A DNA stretch of 64,000 nt from Rhodamnia argentea (taxonomy: Eukaryota > Streptophyta > Magnoliopsida > Myrtales > Myrtaceae). The position numbers were made by a program, and so were the translations under genes. The notes under the pieces are model-generated. The model did no database searches. It saw only the letters and a list, made by a program, of their open reading frames with translations, and was not told the DNA's origin. Within the stretch, counting starts at the first letter, position 1. Every line of letters begins with the position of its first letter. Positions 22,434 through 38,731 of the stretch are shown here, piece after piece. Where the stretch lies: positions 6,276,001 through 6,340,000 of the forward strand of contig NC_063152.1 of the NCBI RefSeq assembly GCF_020921035.1, written 5' to 3'.

Positions 22434-25432
22434 ATGCTAGTTATGATTGGTCTCTACTCTTCCTTGGTCGTCTTCTTCCTACTTCAGGCACATCAGAGCA
22501 CTGCAGTTTTTAACATCACTGCAGCCGAACCACTCTTCCCGAGCCAGACTCTTGTCTCCTCTGGTCAAATCTTCGAGCTCGGCTTCTTCACCCCTAATGG
22601 ATCAGCAAATCGATATGTGGGAATATGGTACAAGAGCATGACTCCATCCAAGATTGTCTGGGTCGCCAATAGGGATACACCGCTTGCCCATTCAGATCAA
22701 TCTGCAAAATTAAAAATAGGCAGTGACGGGAATCTGAAGCTCGTGGATAAGCAACAGAACATAGTATGGTCCACCAATGTTTCTGTCCACTCAAATAATA
22801 CCACAGCAATGCTTACAGATGGTGGAAACTTTGTTCTACAAGACAGGAATTCTGTTGAAATATGGGCAAGCTTTGATGATCCAACTGATACTCTTCTACC
22901 AAACATGGAGATAGGACTAAACAACAGAACCGGAGAGAGACGGTACTTAGTTTCCTGGAAAAATGACAACTATCCATCTTCTGGATATTTTGTCACTGGG
23001 ATTACATGGGAGACACCGCCGCAACTTTTCACCTGGAATGGCTCGAGCCCTTATTGGAGAAGTGGACCATGGGATAGATCGACTTTCATCGGCATGCCAG
23101 AAATGGACTCCTCATATTTTAGCGGCTACGTTCTCCAGCAAGATCTTCAGCAGGGAACCGCTTATTTCTCTGCTAATACTAAAAACAACTCTTTGTTTGC
23201 TTATGGCTTCGTTTCACCTGGTGGAGTTCTAACCTTAATAATATGGGATTATGGATCCAAGAGTTGGTCGACAAATTGGGAGGCACCAAGCAACAGTTGC
23301 GAAGTTTATGGAACTTGCGGTCCTTTTGGCCTCTGCAACTCACTAAACTCTCCTATCTGCCGTTGTGTAAAGGGGTTTACGCCGAGATCCAAAGAAGAAT
23401 GGAACAGTAGGAATTGGACCAGAGGGTGCATCAGAGAAACCGAATTGAATTGTCAGAAGAACACAAGCAGGTCGGCTTCGATGCAGGTGAAGAAAGATGT
23501 CTTTGTGCAAATGAACCGGATGAAAGTGCCTGATTCTGCGGAATACTTAAAGGACATTGGAGATGAAGGAGGATGCCAAAGCTGGTGCCTGAATAATTGT
23601 ACTTGCTTGGCTTATTCTTATGTTGGCACGATAGGGTGCTTGGTCTGGGCTAAAGATCTGATCGATATGCAGGAGTTTTCAACAGCTGGGCAGGATGTAT
23701 GTGTTCGGGTCGCACATGACAATACAGGTATAAGAGGTTTCACTGCACCAAGTATCATTTGAACAGTATGACGTATCTTTCAATTCTTTTCTCATGTCAG
23801 GCATGTCGATACAAACAAGACTTATCATCAGCGTAAGTACCATGGTTGGCATCGTGTTCGTAGGAGCTGCTATTTTCAGTCTCTGCAAGTGGAGAACTAG
23901 CAAAAGAGGTACCAATAATTCTAATCTTTTGCTTAACTTCACATTAAACGTACTCTAGAAACGTTACCAGAATCCCTAAGGCTCTTGACTCACCGCATGT
24001 AAAAGATAAAACAGGTGAAATGTCACTTGGAAATTCATGGAAAGATCAGTTGAAGCAAGTTGATGCATCCGAATTGACGATGTTCAGTTTTAGTAACTTA
24101 CTTCATGTGACAAACAACTTTGATGCAACAAACAAACTTGGCCAAGGAGGGTTTGGCCCCGTTTATAAGGTAAAAGCCTTCTCTAAATGTTTGTTTAGTA
24201 AAATTTTATGACATTATCCCAGGGCTGATACTTCTATGAGTTGGGGAAACAGGGAAAGCTGAACGATGGAAAGGAGATAGCTGTCAAAAGACTTTCCAGT
24301 AGCTCAGGCCAAGGCATGGAGGAGTTTAAGAATGAGATCATTCTAATATCAAAGCTTCAGCATAGAAATCTCGTCAGACTCATGGGTTGCTGCATCGAAG
24401 GAGAAGAAAAAATTTTAGTATATGAGTACTTGTCAAACAAAAGCTTAGATACCTTTCTTTTTGGTTGGTCTCTCTCCCTCTCTTCAAGTCATGCTTGTGC
24501 TGATAAGAATAACATATATCATAGTAACTCAAGTTACCAATTCTTTTCGCTTTCTTCCTTGCTTAGATTCAGGAAGGAAAGCAGAACTCAACTGGGACAT
24601 ACGCTTCCAGATAATTCGAGGGATCGCAAGTGGGCTTCAGTACCTCCATCGAGAGTCTAACCTTCGAGTTATCCATCGAGATTTAAAGGCAAGCAATATT
24701 CTCTTGGATGAGAAAATGAACCCAAAAATTTCGGACTTTGGGCTGGCGCGGATCTTCGAAGGCACCCAAGTTTTGCTAAATACTCACAAAGTTGTTGGAA
24801 CACTGTAAGTTTTCAATCCTTGCCGCTGAAAAATCAGTTCAATAAGGAAACTATATCACTTGAGTGATTAACATGATCAAAGCAATTGCAGAGGATACAT
24901 GTCACCCGAGTATGCCATGGGAGGGATATTTTCTGAGAAATCTGACGTCTATAGCTTCGGTGTGCTGCTACTTGAGATCGTCTCTGGCAAAAAGAACACG
25001 AGCTTGTACTACCAAGGACATCATTTCAATCTTCTTTCCTATGTAAGTACGAGGAATACAGTTTCCAGTGATCTTCAATTAATCTTTTCGGCTATTTATG
25101 CGCCCTATGGTCTCGAATTCTTACAGGCATGGCAATTGTGGAGCGAAGGCACTGGACTAGACCTAACAGATGAAGCAATTGTTCACACTTGTTCGACATC
25201 AGAAGTGATGAGATGCATTCTGGTCGGGCTTCTCTCTGTGCAGGACCACGCCACCGACCGACCCAACATGTCATCACTAGTTCTGATGCTGAGCGGTGAA
25301 TCAGAACTTCCTCAGCCGAGACCGCCGACATTCACCTTCAAAAGTGAAATTCCAAGTCATGATGTCAAGTCAGAATGGGAATGCATCTTCTCCACAAACT
25401 CCATTACGAATTCTGTGGTCGATGGAAGATGA
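22434..25432 (+). CDS. G-type lectin S-receptor-like Ser/Thr kinase, complete (third copy)
   Basis: Exons 22434-23727, 23801-23908, 24006-24169, 24253-24463, 24567-24804, 24892-25042, 25127-25432; each has exactly the length of its counterpart in gene 823, total 2472 nt, 823 residues. Signal peptide, B-lectin with intact WVANRDTP, S-locus glycoprotein, PAN, membrane helix and kinase are all open. Glycine loop [16 protein letters not shown] lysine, [17 protein letters not shown] and MSPEYAM are intact, so it should be a competent kinase if expressed. Its upstream region has been replaced by a piece of a paralog's 3' flank, which makes expression doubtful or altered. Downstream, a Copia LTR begins 28 bp after the stop codon. 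Confidence 0.9.
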
Positions 25433-25459
25433 TGATCGCCATTTTTTGTCTTTTTTTTT

Positions 25460-25873
25460 TGTCGAAGAACAGGAGAAGATCTCGGGAATCAGGAGGGATA
25501 TGATACTTTTTGTCTTCATTTATTTTATTTCCTTTATTTTTGAATTCTCAAGATTAGAAAGTAGGAAATCTTTTTCTTTTTTGCTTCTATTTCCTTTCTA
25601 TAGCCTAGCTGCCCTAGATTCTATTTATGTGTAATATTCTCTATAACAATAATTAGACAGTAAAAAATAGAAGAAACTACTTTATTTTTTGAAATCAACA
25701 TGGTATCAGAGTGGAGGTTTTGAATCCATCTCCTACTACGGTGAAAACGGCAATGATTGGAGCTCGTAGGGATGCCGATTCAGGTGTCGTGCCGGAGAGA
25801 AATTCAATAGGTCTCTCTAGACGATCGAGCATTAGTAGAGAGCAATTCTCCTAGAACTCCAATCTACTATTAA
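25460..25873 (+). mobile_element. truncated Copia: 5' LTR, primer site and gag start
   Basis: LTR 25460-25700, primer-binding site TGGTATCAGAG at 25701, then the first about 160 bp of the internal region, homologous to the Copia elements at 3853 and 41761. Homology stops abruptly at about 25873 (CTACTATTAA/GAACGG). It marks the right breakpoint of the third RLK copy. Confidence 0.85.
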
Positions 25874-25878
25874 GAACG

Positions 25879-26302
25879 GACCGATCTCTGTGGTTTGAGT
25901 GCATTGCAATCTCGTGTTTGGATTTCTCGAATTGGTTTTGATTCGCATTTGATCTGATTCACGAGGTCGGTCGAGCAATTTATAAAACTTGTTCATCCGT
26001 TTGACTCATCCATAATGAACCCATTCTTCTCGTTCATTATGTTTGGATAATTCATTCATCCATTCTAATAAGACGCATTTAAAGTTAGGTCTATGTTGTC
26101 AATTCAACAAGTTGAAAAACTTGTTGGATAAGTCCTAGAGACATAGCACATAGACCGATTAGGCTCGTTATTGGCTAAGTTGATAAACAGCGACTGACTT
26201 GTGTGGTTTAGATGTATCACAATCTCGTGTTAGGATCACTCAGATTGATTTCGATTCACATCTGATGTGATTCACGAAGTTAATCGAGTCGCTTATAAAA
26301 CA
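25879..26302 (+). repeat. pair of about 110-bp direct repeats
   Basis: About 25879-25990 and 26191-26301 are imperfect direct copies: both contain GTGGTTT, CAATCTCGTGTT, TTCGATTC or TTTGATTC, CTGATNTGATTCACGA and end in TTATAAAAC. The space between (about 200 bp) is unrelated. Origin unknown; it may be part of an unrecognised element adjoining the breakpoint. Confidence 0.55.
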
Positions 26303-28089
26303 TGATCGTCGTAAAGATTTGAAAAACAGAACAATATAAGATAAGGGACTCCTTTGAATAGAATATTTGACCTTTCTGCATCCTTCTTTCTTCTCTGTCT
26401 TTGACTCTGACAAATCCACCTCACCTCTTTAATGTCACCCATCAGCTTCCACAATTCCAAGATGCCAGTCCCAATGGTGGTTGAATGAGTGGCCCTTTCC
26501 AATTAAAAATCCATTTATCACCATAGGAAATTCTTAGGTCCCAAATAGCAAATTGACCTTATTGCTTACGAACATTTGAAGAAAAATTATTGACAGTACG
26601 ATTGTCAAAAATTTACCACACATTGAGAATAATTACCAATTATTAGGGGCCTTAAGCTTGCAAACCGAAAAAGATGTTACAATCATTAATATAAGTTACT
26701 GAGATTGGGAAAGCGAATATATAGTTCATGCTTTTTAGTAGGAAGCCACTAATTATAGGATATTCAACCATATGACAATTTGAGGTATTTAGCTTGTCGA
26801 TTATGGTGCCTTATTGGGAAAATTGCAGTTATCCAGGAAAAATCCGTATCATCACTCACGAAAATTTGAGATATATTATCATGTTAGAGCCTTACACGTC
26901 GATTACTAAATGGTTAGCCTTGTCACGTTATTGACTCTATTGTCAAAAATTACCGTTTCCAAAACGATAAATTGCCGGTTACATGCGCAAACGAGTGACA
27001 ACTGCTTACAAATTACGATCTATAAAGTCCAATCAAAATATGTCGTTTCGACTAACCTCCACATGATTTCGGCTAAATTATGATAAATTGAAAAAAAAAA
27101 GAAATAGGGATAAAATTTAGACCGGTTCCCTTGTTCCCACGGGACTCTAGAAGCACCCACAATTGAAATCAATTTCAGTCTACAACCATGTGATCGTAGA
27201 CTTTGTGCTAGAGCACAAGAAGCGCTATGGTAAAGTCAACAAGGGTTTTGACCCATCATTCTTGTGAAGAAAATTCTCCAATTTTTAATGTTTCTGCTTT
27301 TAATAAAAAATTCATTTTTATTGTGGGAATTAGTGGAATCCCAAACGTTTAGTGCATGCTAACTACAGTGCGACACCTTTCTCGCATTTTAACATTCTTT
27401 TATCATACATGTTCATAATTGCTGCAACCAAAAAAAAAAAAAAAAAACGGCCCTATAAAATATTGACACGTGGCGGACGGCTCATATTCAAGTGGGAGCT
27501 CGACGTGGCAAAAATGGTTGCATGAAGTGGACGTAAGTATTTAACCTAAAATTAAATAGACGCGTGTTTTCTTCTCTAGACAGCAGCAGATCAAAGTTGA
27601 ATAAAACCGAACTTGACCCCCAGAGAAACGTGGGGTGTAAGAGACGCAAGCCGTGACCAAACATTTGTGGAAGAGAGTACTAAAAGTTAGATGCCAGCCG
27701 TGACCAAACATTTGGAAAGTAATTTGCACAATGAATAGTGGTTGTTGAAAAAGAGGATGACAAAGCTCAAGGCAAAGTATGCGAATGATTTCGTCAACAA
27801 AGGCGGACTTCATCGTAATTTTCCTGAAAATGATCAATGGACCTGATTGCATAATCAAGCGAGTCGATTGATCTATCGAACCTTGTGCATAAAGTTATAG
27901 GACTTCTAACGAAATTAATTAGTTGGAGCATTGTGTCCTTACAATTCAAGATGGAAGTGTAATCAAGGGGAGTTTGGGAGAAAGTCTCACAAAATATCGT
28001 CTAAATGTGGTAATGTGGAATGCTAATCTAAATAAGGCGAACTGAGTCGATCGCCATTGACTAATAACACAATCGATCCATGCGAATAC
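26303..28089. other. intergenic, no gene recognised
   Basis: AT-rich, with an A-run at about 27430. Short open frames on either strand have no recognisable motif. I see no transposon ends or RNA gene. Confidence 0.4.
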
Positions 28090-28430
28090 CATATTAGGGG
28101 TGATTGGTTCTTATTTTGGTCCAGTCCCACCCAGCAACCGAGAACTGGACTTGATGGTCCGATCCGATTTCCGAGCGGTTCAATGGAACCGAGTGAATTA
28201 GTAAAGGTGAGCAACATAGATTTCGATTTTAATGTGTTAACTAAAATTAGGTTACATTTAATAAATAAAAAATAATCAGCATATTATTGGGTTTACATTT
28301 AAGAAATAAAAAAAGATAAAAAGTAGTCGGCCTGGTCCGGGCAGTCCGGCTCCTAGGTTGCCCTTTGAACCAGGAACCGGATGGTTCCCTGTTCGGTCTA
28401 TCCATCTTGCTCGCTCCTGTATCCTGTGAT
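28090..28430. mobile_element. possible hAT-type MITE remnant
   Basis: Begins near TAGGGGTGATTGGTTC, and its far side is rich in the complementary GAACC.../GGTTCC motifs (CCTTTGAACCAGGAACCGG), ending near CTTGCTCGCTCCTG. The terminal match is imperfect and no clear target duplication is visible, so this is tentative. A similar GGTTCC-rich stretch lies at 13500-13990. Confidence 0.3.
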
Positions 28431-30253
28431 TTGGAGGTTGGTGATGTCCGGACTATTGACTCAATCCTAAGGAGTGTCTGGTTTGGGACTCTGGCGTGGC
28501 CATTCTGAATTGTTCAATTTCCATTTGAGGGTTCCCACGCGAGAAAGGGAAGTTTGAGAGAAGATCAAGGTGTAGGCATGGACTTGTTCATACGTAGGGA
28601 AAGAGTTAGGAGTTGGACTTCGACAATTGAGGTCGGGCCAACAACTCTGAAATCCATGAAGACTCTGGCATTCTTGATGTTTCTGTATCACTGAACGTCT
28701 GGTTTTCGGCAAATTTTTTTTTTTTTTTTTATGAGCGAGAGAGTGAGAGAGAGAGAGAGGAGGTGATATGGCGGGTTCCGTCGCAGCAATGGCAGCCGAA
28801 ATGGCAGGTGGCTAGGAGACCTCGACGGCAGGATTTGGCAATTGTGACGATGGGGTTCGCTGGTGCCTCAGCGAGAGGTACCGTAGCGGCTTTGAAGGGA
28901 TAGGGGTACTATTATTAGAATGAGGGGGTAGTGTCGAAAATAGTCGATGCATGTCTGGCCAATGTTAAATGTGATCCTTACGCTCTTTGAATGGAACTAA
29001 ATTGACCAAATTGTGTGTGTGTGAGAGAGGGAGAGCAAATTGATTAGTCCGGCCAAATTGGCTCCATCCAAAGAGTATTACGGGTTAAATCAAACAAAAT
29101 TAAAAATCAAGAACCAAATCGGACACCGACCAAGAATACGAGAGTTTAATTGTTATACCCACCCTTGAAATTGGTGGCGTAAATTTGTAGTTACGAAAAT
29201 AGAGGGTGCTTAGTTGATAAAAGATGTGACTAAGGCAAGCCTGTCCTGACCTGATTCACGTGGATTGACCCGTTGCTGCTTAGTTTTAGACCTCACGGGA
29301 GAGAACCGACCAGAGACTTGGCCTTCCTGGAAGTGTCCTCTGAGTCAACTTCTTGAAGATTCAATATTAACGGTCTTTGAACATTGGCTTAATGTGAAAT
29401 ATGGTTCTTGAACTTTTAACTTGTTCACCGCAATCCTGAACTTTAGCTCAATATGCAATGTTTCATCTCTCAAATTTTAATTTGTTCAAACTGTGGTCTT
29501 TCAATTTCTAGTATATGTTCAAACTAATCCTCCGATAAGAGAACCCGCCGCTCTGTAATTGGTGATCAGAATATCAGTATTTCTCGCGTCTCCTAGCTAG
29601 TTCTCGGTGGTCTGTGACTTTGTCCTTTATAGCTAGGAGAAGAGCACATGCATATTCATGCCTAATAACAGGAAGGGCATGATGAGCGTGTCCACAGCGA
29701 ACCGAACGTGATACAGGCATGGTCCGGTGTCCACTGAGGATGACATTGCTCTCGACATATCGTTCATGGTTTGATAGTGCTCGGGTGTATGGAATACCGA
29801 TCATGCTCCTATAATGTCTGCTAAAATAGTGGTCATGGACGACAGCCTAAGTATTCAGCCTCGGGCAAGAGCAGCTTGGCCTACTGAAAGGCGACCACGC
29901 CCGTGTCAAAAACACGTGCAGGGAATCGACTGTTGAATGTTTACAAGCATAACGAACTTCGATTCTACCAGAAATTTTTTCGACATGTCCATGGTGTTCT
30001 GATGCAGTCGCAGAGCGACATTAAACGAGTATAACCCGATGCATCAACCTGGTGCTTCTTCCAAGGTCGAAGCATGTGGAACTTTCACTAATCATTGGAA
30101 ATGCCTAGCCTGGGGATCAGATCAGTACGTATGAGCATGCAACACATAGGATATTACGCTAAGAAAGTGCAATAAGTTTTTTGCTTTTATAAGACTTGTA
30201 CTGTGTGATTGTAACATCATTTGGTATGAAACAATCGAGTATTCCAACTATTA
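28431..30253. other. intergenic with short simple repeats
   Basis: A T-run plus (GA)n microsatellite lies at about 28713-28760. At about 29360-29530 an imperfect unit of about 70 bp (TTGAACTTT.A..T.GTTCA) recurs two to three times. Otherwise nothing; the minus-strand frame 29574-29804 has no recognisable domain. Confidence 0.4.
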
Positions 30254-30592
30254 AGGGCGTGCATGAAAACACTTCCGGGGTAGAATTTCAGCTCCAAAAC
30301 TCCAAAATAGCTTCTATAGCAGAAATCCATTTGGTAACGCAACTTCTGAAGTAAAAAATCGTTTGGTTATGTAACTTTATTTTTCAATTTCTCGAGCATT
30401 TTTTTGCTACTGAAGTAGCTTTTGACCCACTTGAAGGAGAAAAAAAAATTTACTTATCTCTAGAAGCATAAAATCAAATTTTACGAGAAAGCAAAAGTAG
30501 AAAAATCAGATTTTGTTTAGAAGCAGAAGTAGAAAAATCTACTTACGGCTAGAAGTCGATTCCTAGAGCATAAGTGTTGTCATGCGCGCCCT
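30254..30592. mobile_element. 339-bp hAT-like MITE
   Basis: Terminal inverted repeats AGGGCGTGCATGAAAACACT (left) and AGGGCGCGCATGACAACACT (reverse complement of the right end) bound a non-coding AT-rich body with internal AGAAGCA/TGCTTCT motifs. An 8-bp target duplication is not evident. The end sequence resembles common plant hAT-type miniature elements (family knowledge). Confidence 0.6.
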
Positions 30593-30902
30593 CAGATTTT
30601 GTTTTTATAACTGCTATAATCAACACATTGTGATGAAAATGATGTTGCCAACACAGTATATGCTCAGAGTATGGGCTGCGGGCGGCTGTTAATTCCCGCT
30701 TTCCTGGCTACAAAATGTCTTTCTCACCAATCCTCTTTAGCAGGTGGAGGAACCGGACCAACGTTAAACTTCCGTTTTTGGTTGCTTCCATGATCAGGTA
30801 CATTGCTTCTAGTGAACTTTGAACGTCTCTCGGTTAGTGATGCGTCGCTGTCTCACGATGGAAAAACTCAGCAGAAGCAAGAGACTACACATGCTTGGCA
30901 AT

Positions 30903-34599
<3,697 letters not shown>

Positions 34600-36290
34600 C
34601 TACTGGAGAAATCTTGTAATGGACTGTCCATTGTAGTCTTGCATGCTTGCATATAAACTTACCAGGAGGAGTACAAAAAATCAAGTTGACAAAAAATCCA
34701 GCGTCCGTTGGATTGATAGAGAGGTAAAGAAGTTCATCATGATGTGTTGGTTCCATGATCCAATACTTGATGAAGATTTGCTAGTAGCCGCATACCAAAT
34801 ACCTAACAGTCTTTGTGGATTGTCTGTTTCTGTGTCACTTTTCACAAGTGAAGGACCCGTCATATGGAATACATAGCGTGCAAACAATAAAATCCCTGGC
34901 TAATGGGGAAGGGGGAAGACAGTCCAAGACATTTTGTGTAATTGAACTTTTCAACTTTTGCGAATGTGCATGAAACTAGTGATTTCGTTTCCATAAGAGA
35001 CCTTTATAAGCCAAGTACTGTTAGGTTAACTTCCTCATTATAGGAAAGTGTAAAAGCCTGCCTATTTCTTCAAGTCAATCATGAAAACCAAGTCCATCAC
35101 GTCAATCATCAAGAACAAATACAATTCTTCCTCCCTCATTAATGTTCTTCTGTCGTGCAATCTTCATCTCAAATGCTCTCTAACAGAACATGATTATTTT
35201 AAGGATGTCTAGTCATTCTCAGAATGGATATTTCTTTTATCAGTTAGACATGGACTCTTTTTCACTTAAACATCGGTAGATCATCGAGTTCATCCCATCT
35301 GTCCTCAGGCTTTGCCTATACCAAGGCTAGTAGAAAATGTACTAGTCTTGATACATTGGCCAGGTGAAGGCTGGGCTCTGTACCCTGCTTGTTCTGATGT
35401 TGTAGGGGTAAACAATGCTTGGTATGGAATGCTTCAAGATGATCTGACTTTTCTATTGCATCTTCTTGGGAGTTTTGCCTTAATTGAGGTCAACTAAGGT
35501 AGATACACTCATGATAGTTTGGCTTTTGAAGATGATTTGTTCTTGCGGTAGAGTCCTGAACTTCTGATATTCTTACAAACAAAGACACTGAAAGACATAA
35601 AATTGCATACTGACTTTGTTTCAACGATAAGATTCATGAAATAACAAATGGGACACTGTACATTTGACATACAAGAAAATGAAAGCACTCGACATTAACA
35701 TGAAGCTCTGTCCTTGCACATCCTACAACCTGAAATTGTCTTCAAGTTAACACAAAACATTCAACAGAGCGATGAATCTGCAAATTTAATCACCTTCCTT
35801 TAATGAAAGAGTTGGAGATTATGTCTTCGAACCGACTACTTAGTCAGTGATTTACTCTGTTCAGTATGTCACTTGCAGAACAAGTTTACCTTCTGTATAA
35901 AGTACTTTTGGTGCAAAATTTGCAACCAGATGGATACACATACAGACCTTCCAATTCATTTTTAGCAAAAAGCTCATGAGACGCATTCAATCTTTCTGCA
36001 GCCAAAAAAAAAAAAAGGGAAACTATATGTGGGCCACCCATGTATTGACACCAGATGCATAACTGTAATATTAAGCTGAATTGAGATAGGCCATCAATCT
36101 TATTAAGCTAGAGAAAGAAAAAACATGATCATGTAATAAGAGTCAGTGGAAGTTGCATGCTATTCTTAACTATACAAAATTAAGGTGTACTAGTATTGAA
36201 GTTCATCCACATGTGTACCTAGTACAAACTTATTTTTTAACCCTGTATTTCCCACAAAGAAGAGTGCCCAATCAGTACTTGGAACTGCGC
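34600..36290. other. intergenic, no gene recognised
   Basis: Upstream of the minus-strand pseudogene and downstream of the kinase remnant. An A-run lies at about 36004. The open frame at 35312-35497 has no recognisable domain. Nothing else is supported. Confidence 0.4.
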
Positions 36291-38268
36291 TTATCTTCCT
36301 TGAAGCACGGAGTTAGTGACGATGTTTTTGGACCAACTACTTTGGTGGGGCGACAGAATTCCAGGAGCAAATGAATTTTGGAAGATAAATGCCGGTTCCT
36401 TCAGTTGTGGAAGGTTCGATTCACCACTCAGCATCAGAACTACAGTCAACATGTTTGGTCTATCCACAGCAAAGTTTTGGACACACAGAAGACCGATTTG
36501 GATGCATTTCATTACTTCAGATGGAGAAGAAGAGGTGGAAATCGTTGTGTCCATCAAATCCAATCCTCTTCCCTCCAGCCACAATTTCCATGCCTCCAAT
36601 AATTCACCTCTTTGTTGGCATGTGATAGATAGAGAACAAACTTGGGGCGTCAATGGTGAAAGATTCAAATAATAAGAGAACTTGTACATAGTCTGAAGCA
36701 GATTCTGAAAATGTTCTACCCAGCCTTCAGGAATCATAGCTCAGTAGGCTCATATTTTAAGGCGATCTTGTCTTGATCGAAACAGATTGTGTAAATTCTG
36801 GGTTTACAATTAGTGAAATTTAACAGGAATGTCATGGTAGACTTTGCACAAGCTGGTGATTTTACTAGAATGTAAATTAAAATAGTTAAACTACAGCTGT
36901 AGACGTCAGATTTCTCGGAAAATATCCCGGCCATTGCGCATTCTAGAGCCATATAGCTGCTGCAGTCAATGAAGCCAATTAGTAAATTTCACCAGAAAAG
37001 AAAAACTTGTAAGTTCTTGCATACAACGAGGAAGATTGGAAGCAAATGAATAGCTTTTCCTATGTCTAGTAATCGAAGTCCATACAGTGTTCCCACTACC
37101 CTATCAGAAACAACCTTGGGAGGCCAAAATCAGAAATCTTCGGCTTAAACTTTTTGTCGAGGAGAATGTTGCTGGCTTTCAAGTCTCGAAGGATGACCCG
37201 AAGGCAAGAATCTCTGTGGAGATAGAGAAGCCCTCTAGCTACCACCCCAATGATACAGAACTGCTTAGACCAGTCAAGTTCAGCTTTCCTTTTCATATCT
37301 ATGACAACAGGCACCAAAAAAGAAAAAACTCTTTATAAGTGATGATATTTTCTGTAAAATATTCCACTGAAGAACCTTTTTTGGACTGAGGATATTTTGA
37401 TTTCACAATTCTAGCCTGTTTTATGGGGAAAAGTACACTAGAAGTGCCATAACTTTTGTACGGCGTTCACTTGAGTACCATAACTTTCAAAACGTTTACT
37501 TAAGTGTCATAACTTTCAAAAATCGTTCACTTAAGTGCCATGTTGATGTGGACGCCGGAAAAACTGTCGTGGACAGCCGGAAGCTGACGTGGCTCGCCGG
37601 AAAGATGATGTGGCTCGCCGGAAAGGTGACGTAGCATGCCGGAAAAGTTACTGTAGCACTTAAGTGAACGATTTTGCTTTGACATAGCACTCAAGTGAAC
37701 GATTTTTGAAAGGTATGGCACTTAAGTGAACATTTTGAAAGTTATGGCACTCAAGTGAATGCCGTGCACAAATTATGACACTTCTAGTGTACTTTCCCCT
37801 GCTTTATGATAAGAGAGAAACCATTTTCTTGGAAAGTAGGAACTGACCAAAAATAAATGTATCCAAGCTTTTGTTAGGCAAGTATACATATACCAGAATT
37901 TTCTCTTCTAGTTCAATGCAGCACCCAATGAGCCGAATGAGATTTCGATGGCGGAGCTTTGATATAAGAACAATCTCATTCTTGAACTCCTCGATCCCTT
38001 GGCCTGAACTACTGAAAAGCCTTTTGACAGCAACCTCCTTACCATCTTTTAGCTTGCCCTTTATTATCCAAAGTCTCCGAACTACTATTCCATCCATCAC
38101 TCAAGTAAATCTTTATTATAGAGACGTTTAATATTTAGCTGACCTTATAGACTGGACCAAAACCTCCTTGCCCCAATTTATTTGCCATGCTGAAATTGTC
38201 TGTAGCTGCAACAATGTTATTGAAATCGAAAACTGCATTTTGGATCCATCTTCTCGCTTTGGTTTCTC
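36291..38268 (-). pseudogene. RLK kinase-only remnant
   Basis: Minus strand. Exon 3 (38268-38146, [11 protein letters not shown]), exon 4 (about 38080-37848, [14 protein letters not shown] ... [13 protein letters not shown]), exon 5 (about 37300-37100), exon 6 start ([19 protein letters not shown] near 36950) and the last exon (to the stop at 36291; EAWKLWLEGRGLDL, CVQNFAVDRPNM). Damage: the catalytic HRD is LRD, APE is replaced (ALE), exon 6 loses homology right after SDVYS, the activation segment is shortened after ARL/PRL, and a 374-bp transposon lies between exons 4 and 5. No extracellular or membrane exon exists upstream; exon 3 runs into the promoter of the divergent gene at 38732. Confidence 0.8.
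37425..37798. mobile_element. 374-bp long-TIR MITE, copy 2
   Basis: Same family and orientation-symmetrical structure as 31996-32370 (GGGGAAAAGTACACTAGAAG ... complement). The 9-bp flanks CTGTTTTAT (37416-37424) and CTGCTTTAT (37799-37807) differ at one base. Inserted in intron 4 of the kinase remnant. No coding capacity. Confidence 0.85.
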
Positions 38269-38731
38269 TCATATGTTACTTGTCTTGATTTAGTCAACTT
38301 TGAACAATGGCCAAGAGAAGAATGACAATGTCTACTGGCTTCACATCCAAAAACAGCTCTCTTTTTAAAACCCAACATTTGACTCACAATGAACCTGCTA
38401 TGGCATAATCGAAACTGAGTTGTCAAATGCCATTGTCATCATGATCTCTTCACATATAGTCAATGCATTTGAACTGGGACAGGCATCATCAGCTTCCTAA
38501 ATAAAACTAATTTGTTCAATAATATAACCTTTGAAGCTGTCTCCAAAAGGACTTATGAACTCACACCTTTGGAAACACGCTTTCGTTTGCAGAAATCTTT
38601 TCTTCCTTTCAAATCTGCAGACGAAAAGGAAAGCGAAGAACTGGGAGCCTTTTACATTCTCAAGGAACTGGCGCCTGAATGCACTAGGCTTTTCGTTTTT
38701 TTTTGGTGGTCATTAACGCACTAGGATTACT
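38269..38731 (+). promoter_or_regulatory. promoter and leader of the RLK at 38732
   Basis: Single-copy version of 165-822: it keeps the W-box cores and the weak TATA-like TTTTTAAAAC, and lacks the 200-bp tandem duplication. It lies between the kinase remnant on the minus strand and this gene, so it is the intergenic region of a divergent pair. Confidence 0.55.
38555..38716 (+). other. upstream ORF in the RLK leader
   Basis: A 53-codon ATG ORF starting MNSHLWKHAFVCRNL and ending 15 bases before the main ATG at 38732. Counterpart of 651-815; the C-terminus differs because of length changes in a T/G run. A role in translational control is inference. Confidence 0.45.

Noticed and set aside
29574..29804. 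76-codon minus-strand frame in the intergenic region
   Set aside because: No recognisable motif, no neighbours or splice context supporting a gene.
37425..37798. Repeated GTTCACTT motifs considered as a CRISPR-like or tandem array
   Set aside because: The repeats are parts of two inverted arms of a transposon with a 9-bp target duplication, in a plant genome.
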